A DNA stretch of 64,000 nt, from the NCBI GenBank assembly GCA_004519485.1, contig CP038111.1, positions 248,001-312,000 on the forward strand, given 5' to 3'. Origin of the DNA: Nannochloropsis oceanica (lineage: Eukaryota; Sar; Eustigmatophyceae; Eustigmatales; Monodopsidaceae). Made by a program: the position numbers and the translations under genes. Positions 61,034 to 64,000 of the stretch are shown here, piece after piece (the first letter of the stretch is position 1; each line of letters starts with the position of its first letter). Below the pieces are notes generated by a model, which saw nothing but the letters and a program-made list of their open reading frames with translations, searched no databases and was not told the DNA's origin.

Positions 61034-61342
61034 CGAGGCCTACAGCTTCAGAAAATTTTCAAGTTCAAACAGCTGTTTCTCCGGGTGGAGCATGTTTTCT
61101 ATTTTGAGCTCGTAAGAGAGTTGCCGAGACTGAAGGAATTGAAGCTTGCTCTGGACGAGTCGACCTTTTCGGCGCTTATCGAAAAGACGAAGCACCAAAT
61201 CGATACTCACCTTAACTTCCAGCGAGAACAAGTGATCAGTGATTTTTTACATATGGTTGGTGGAGCGATGCACGAGAAAGCGCACCAAGACGACATACTA
61301 TCGGGCGCAATCACCACCGAATATTTTACAAGCTTTATTTAA
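61034..61342 (+). pseudogene. Coding-like fragment without its own start codon
   Basis: The frame from about 61034 reads like real protein (IFKFKQLFLRVEHVFYFELV, RELPRLKELKLALDESTFSA, HLNFQREQVISDFLHMVGGA) and ends at TAA 61342. No ATG occurs before 61252, and protein-like sequence upstream (ARIKGDEAYSF) lies in a different frame. It may be an exon of an unseen gene or a decayed gene copy. The family is not recognised. Confidence 0.3.
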
Positions 61343-61450
61343 CAAGAATAAATGTTTTTATAAGAAGTATTTTTTTTAATAGAACAAAATGGTATTGATG
61401 CATAGGATTTCAGAATATTTTTTATCTTTTTCAACGAATGGCTATGTCGG

Positions 61451-64000
61451 TTAGTTTCTAAAATACCCTTCTTCGTCCTGCATACCGTCCGCCTCCGCTC
61501 CTTCCTTTTCAAATCCCCTCTCTTGAAACCCATCCGGCCGCAGATCCAAGAGGAAAGCCTCATCAACCTCTTTCGCCAGAACTACGGCCAGCTTCACCAC
61601 TCGCCGGGCAAGTGCCAATCTCTTTTGAAGACACTTCTCTTGTGCCTGTCCCAGCGTCCCCTCCTCCTCTACTACCTCTACTACATCGCGCTCTATTGCC
61701 TCCTGAAGCTCGGCCGCCAAAGCTGTCGCCTGATGGTGCGCCGTCTCTAGAGTCTTCATCCGCGTACCCGTCAGTGGCAATCGTCGCGCGCGCACCGAAC
61801 CTCCCACTCCCAGCCTTTGGCAACACGCCGCCCGCAACAAGCTGACGAGACCCTGGTCAGTGCCCGTCAAGGAGAGCTGCAACCCTGTCGCTTCGCTGTT
61901 CTCTTCGTCGTCCATCCGAATCCGCGCCTTTCCCGCCAGCAAGCGGGCTAGCAGTAGCTTGCTCCCCGGTGCCTGCAGAGCGAGCGCCCGTCCTCCCCCT
62001 TCCTCTATTATTTTGGCCCCGTCACAAGGACCCAAAAGATCAACTAAGGCAGGCAAACAAACGGGCGACATAGCGTCCCCATCCATTGTTTGCCCCTTTT
62101 CCATCTCCATCGGCGCAGCAGGCCACAAAATACGCAGGGTTGAGGAGATCAACGGTCTCGGCAAGGCCATGGGTATTGTTGCATCTCCTCCTTTAAGTAT
62201 CCCTCCCGCAGCCCTTTTACCACATTCTTCCTTCCTTCCTCTTCGCTCACCTCCATATCCATCCTCGTTATCATTACATGTCACCTTCTCAAACAATAAT
62301 TGCGCGAGACTCCCTTCCCAGTTCTGATTTCGGCCCCGTTTCGCTGCTGTTGCCTCCATTGTCCGCATCCCTGCTGGTGTGAAGGGTACCGTCTTGGGTG
62401 GCCGAGCCAAGTCCAGCACGTCAAGCGGCCGCGACCCCAGCTCCAAACACACACCGACCTCCTTTTGCTGTTGCACTCTTGGTGAGGACGCCCTTGCGTC
62501 ACTACGACCATCACCAGCACCAGCAAAGGGACAACACAACGTCACACGCACCGTGTGCGGCAAGAGTGAACCAGTGACAGGTAAAACCATGTGAGCTTCA
62601 AAGTCTTCTCCAGGCCCAATATCATCTAAACCCCAACTCGCCCCCGACAAAACAGCCGCTGCCGGCTGAGAGATAACAGGAAGGAGGAGGGCCGATGGTC
62701 CCTGGGCGGCCGACGCAGATGCTGCTTCGATGCGTACAATCAACGACCACCCCTGTAAAGGCAAGGTCTCGTTTTCAGCGGGGTTGTGAAGGCGTACTTT
62801 GAGAAAGGAGGATGGGGAAGGGGAGGAGGAGGAAGGATGGATTACGTCGAGGAAGGTTTCGAGAAGGCCCTTGCCCGCAAGGACTGTCCAGGCCGTGCGG
62901 ACCTTCTCAATTGCGTCCTCCGTGTGAGCGATTTGCTGGTGGGAGGCTTTGGTCTGATGACAGGCTCGTTCGATTTGGTTGAGGAGGGTTTCGGTCTCGT
63001 CTATAGAAGCATCAGCATCAATATTTACGGCACCAGCGATAAGAGGATGAGGGGTGGTGCTAGAGGCGGCGGCGGTGGCGGCCCCAGACATCAGAAAGGA
63101 AACACGTGAAATATAAGGATGAGGTATGGAAGGAAAGCTTTGAAAGCACAAAATTCGTCCTCGACGGGTCAGTAGATAGAGAACCGGGGGCTGTTGTGGA
63201 GAGGAGGAGGGAAAGGAGGAGGAAGTGGAGGAGGAGGTGGTGGAGGAGGAAGGGGCCGCCAAGGCAATCACTTCCGGGCCGCAGTCCACGCGCATACAGT
63301 TTATATTGGAGGAGGACAGAGAAGAAGAGGGAGGCGCCAGTGCGCTGTAATGATTGGAACTGTCGAAGAATATGCCAGGAAAGAGGATGGAGAGGCGGGA
63401 GAACCAAACGCTGCCTCGAGTAGAGAGGCAGGCGATAATGTCGCTATTACCAACAAGGACAGCGGCTTGGAGCCCTCCTGTTGCCGGACTGAGTGAAAGC
63501 TGGGCCATGCGAACCTGCTCCACCTTTGATTGAGACGTTTTCATTGCCCTGGGATCGGGCAGGAGTGATAGGAGACCATCTCGTTCAACCGCCACCAGCG
63601 TCGCGCCCTTGTTCCCTCCAATGGGCACAGGTAGCACCGCAACCACTTGCTTATGAAAGACATGCAAAAGCACCGCCTGCCTCTTTTGTGGATCCTTTAT
63701 TGTTGTATCGTGTACCAAAGGTGTGAAGTAGAGCTGGAAGCCGCCAGACGGCGTAGGAGGGCCTTGATTTCGGTCGTGGCGGACGTGCAGTAAGATTGTG
63801 TTGCCGTCTGTGGGAGCCGGAAGACATGCTAGTGGATGCCCGGGTGAATCCAGCTCTACTTTGGAATAGTCAGCTGGGGGCGTGTCCTTGTCCTTCCATA
63901 CTAGGTGTACGACGGTGTCCGCGTCTCTCCTCACCACGGCAACGACAGTTTGATCCGACGACTCTTTTGCCCCCTCCCTTGATCCTACCATTAGCTTGTC
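61451..64000 (-). CDS. Unrecognised large protein, beta-rich N-half plus coiled coil (5' end may lie outside)
   Basis: At least 846 aa from the ATG at 63991; the frame is still open at the window edge, so the true start may lie beyond. The N-terminal 300 residues are beta-rich and propeller-like (DQTVVAVVRRDADTVVHLVW, ATLVAVERDGLLSLLPD, AAVLVGNSDIIACLSTRGSV, VLYLLTRRGRILCFQSF). A helical segment follows (ETLLNQIERACHQTKASHQQ), then two beta-sandwich-like parts (FLKVRLHNPAENETLPLQGW, LLPHTVRVTLCCPF) and a helical C-terminus (ARRVVKLAVVLAKEVDEAFL) ending GYFRN. FANCB/FAAP100-type proteins have a similar propeller, coil and appendage layout, but I have no motif-level match and offer this only as something to test. 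Confidence 0.65.
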   Translation of the reverse strand, partial: DKLMVGSREGAKESSDQTVVAVVRRDADTVVHLVWKDKDTPPADYSKVELDSPGHPLACLPAPTDGNTILLHVRHDRNQGPPTPSGGFQLYFTPLVHDTTIKDPQKRQAVLLHVFHKQVVAVLPVPIGGNKGATLVAVERDGLLSLLPDPRAMKTSQSKVEQVRMAQLSLSPATGGLQAAVLVGNSDIIACLSTRGSVWFSRLSILFPGIFFDSSNHYSALAPPSSSLSSSNINCMRVDCGPEVIALAAPSSSTTSSSTSSSFPSSSPQQPPVLYLLTRRGRILCFQSFPSIPHPYISRVSFLMSGAATAAASSTTPHPLIAGAVNIDADASIDETETLLNQIERACHQTKASHQQIAHTEDAIEKVRTAWTVLAGKGLLETFLDVIHPSSSSPSPSSFLKVRLHNPAENETLPLQGWSLIVRIEAASASAAQGPSALLLPVISQPAAAVLSGASWGLDDIGPGEDFEAHMVLPVTGSLLPHTVRVTLCCPFAGAGDGRSDARASSPRVQQQKEVGVCLELGSRPLDVLDLARPPKTVPFTPAGMRTMEATAAKRGRNQNWEGSLAQLLFEKVTCNDNEDGYGGERRGRKEECGKRAAGGILKGGDATIPMALPRPLISSTLRILWPAAPMEMEKGQTMDGDAMSPVCLPALVDLLGPCDGAKIIEEGGGRALALQAPGSKLLLARLLAGKARIRMDDEENSEATGLQLSLTGTDQGLVSLLRAACCQRLGVGGSVRARRLPLTGTRMKTLETAHHQATALAAELQEAIERDVVEVVEEEGTLGQAQEKCLQKRLALARRVVKLAVVLAKEVDEAFLLDLRPDGFQERGFEKEGAEADGMQDEEGYFRN

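Larger units (their letters stand above)
59669..61450. other. AT-rich, gene-poor island
   Basis: 1.8 kb with lower GC than the rest of the window, especially 60050-60130, 60420-60700 and 61040-61440. It contains a perfect hairpin with a T tract, a short basic ORF, and a coding-like fragment that lacks its own start. No complete gene is supported. Confidence 0.55.

Noticed and set aside
1-64000. CRISPR arrays, prophage, integrated virus or transposase genes
   Set aside because: No regularly spaced repeats and no recognisable reverse transcriptase, integrase, transposase or capsid motif in any frame examined.

Overview
The window is nuclear DNA from a compact eukaryotic genome, most likely a photosynthetic stramenopile. 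A eustigmatophyte of the Nannochloropsis/Microchloropsis kind is my best guess. The reasons are: dense genes on both strands; few, short introns; coding sequence rich in poly-Q, poly-G and poly-S runs; and a nuclear-encoded plastid sigma factor whose N-terminus is a signal peptide ending in A|F, the bipartite signature of heterokont secondary plastids. There are no bacterial operons, and I saw no CRISPR array, rRNA or tRNA.

Layout. 1-5.2 kb: PIG-A (GPI-anchor GlcNAc transferase, cut by the window edge) and a TMF-type golgin, both on the minus strand. 5.9-16.3 kb: SF3A1 (+), a FAIM-PX-PDZ protein (-), a JmjC/cupin dioxygenase (+) and CNOT10 (-). 16.9-21.8 kb: two unrecognised membrane proteins in tandem (+). 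22-26.7 kb: an HPAT/SGT1-type glycosyltransferase and the ER Hsp70 BiP (-). 27.8-33.2 kb: a very large unrecognised protein ending in a RING-like zinc motif (+). 33.3-36.4 kb: a gene-poor stretch with two diverged tandem copies of a small secreted Gly/Thr/Pro-rich protein and a 41-residue micro-ORF. 36.5-43 kb: a MIT-AAA ATPase (-), an L-2-hydroxyglutarate dehydrogenase (+) and the plastid sigma factor (-). 43.6-55.8 kb: RPL26, a two-domain AAA ATPase, a SAP30/SGF29/winged-helix fusion, a METTL-type methyltransferase (-), PHF5A and a DYRK-like kinase. 56.3-64 kb: a DENN-domain protein (-), an AT-rich gene-poor island and an unrecognised large protein (-) that may run off the edge.

Functionally this is a housekeeping neighbourhood. 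It holds two U2-snRNP SF3 subunits (SF3A1, PHF5A), secretory-pathway genes (PIG-A, TMF golgin, glycosyltransferase, BiP, DENN), chromatin and mRNA-decay factors, and one organelle regulator. Neighbours are mostly divergent or convergent single transcription units, and several pairs share short divergent promoters. No gene cluster for a new defence or metabolic system is evident. The most novel items are individual domain fusions (SAP30-like + SGF29 Tudor + winged helix; FAIM + PX + PDZ), the diverging secreted paralogue pair with odd splice sites, and micro-ORFs. Multi-exon models were built by hand from reading-frame continuity and splice consensus. Family names rest on remembered family motifs, not on searches.
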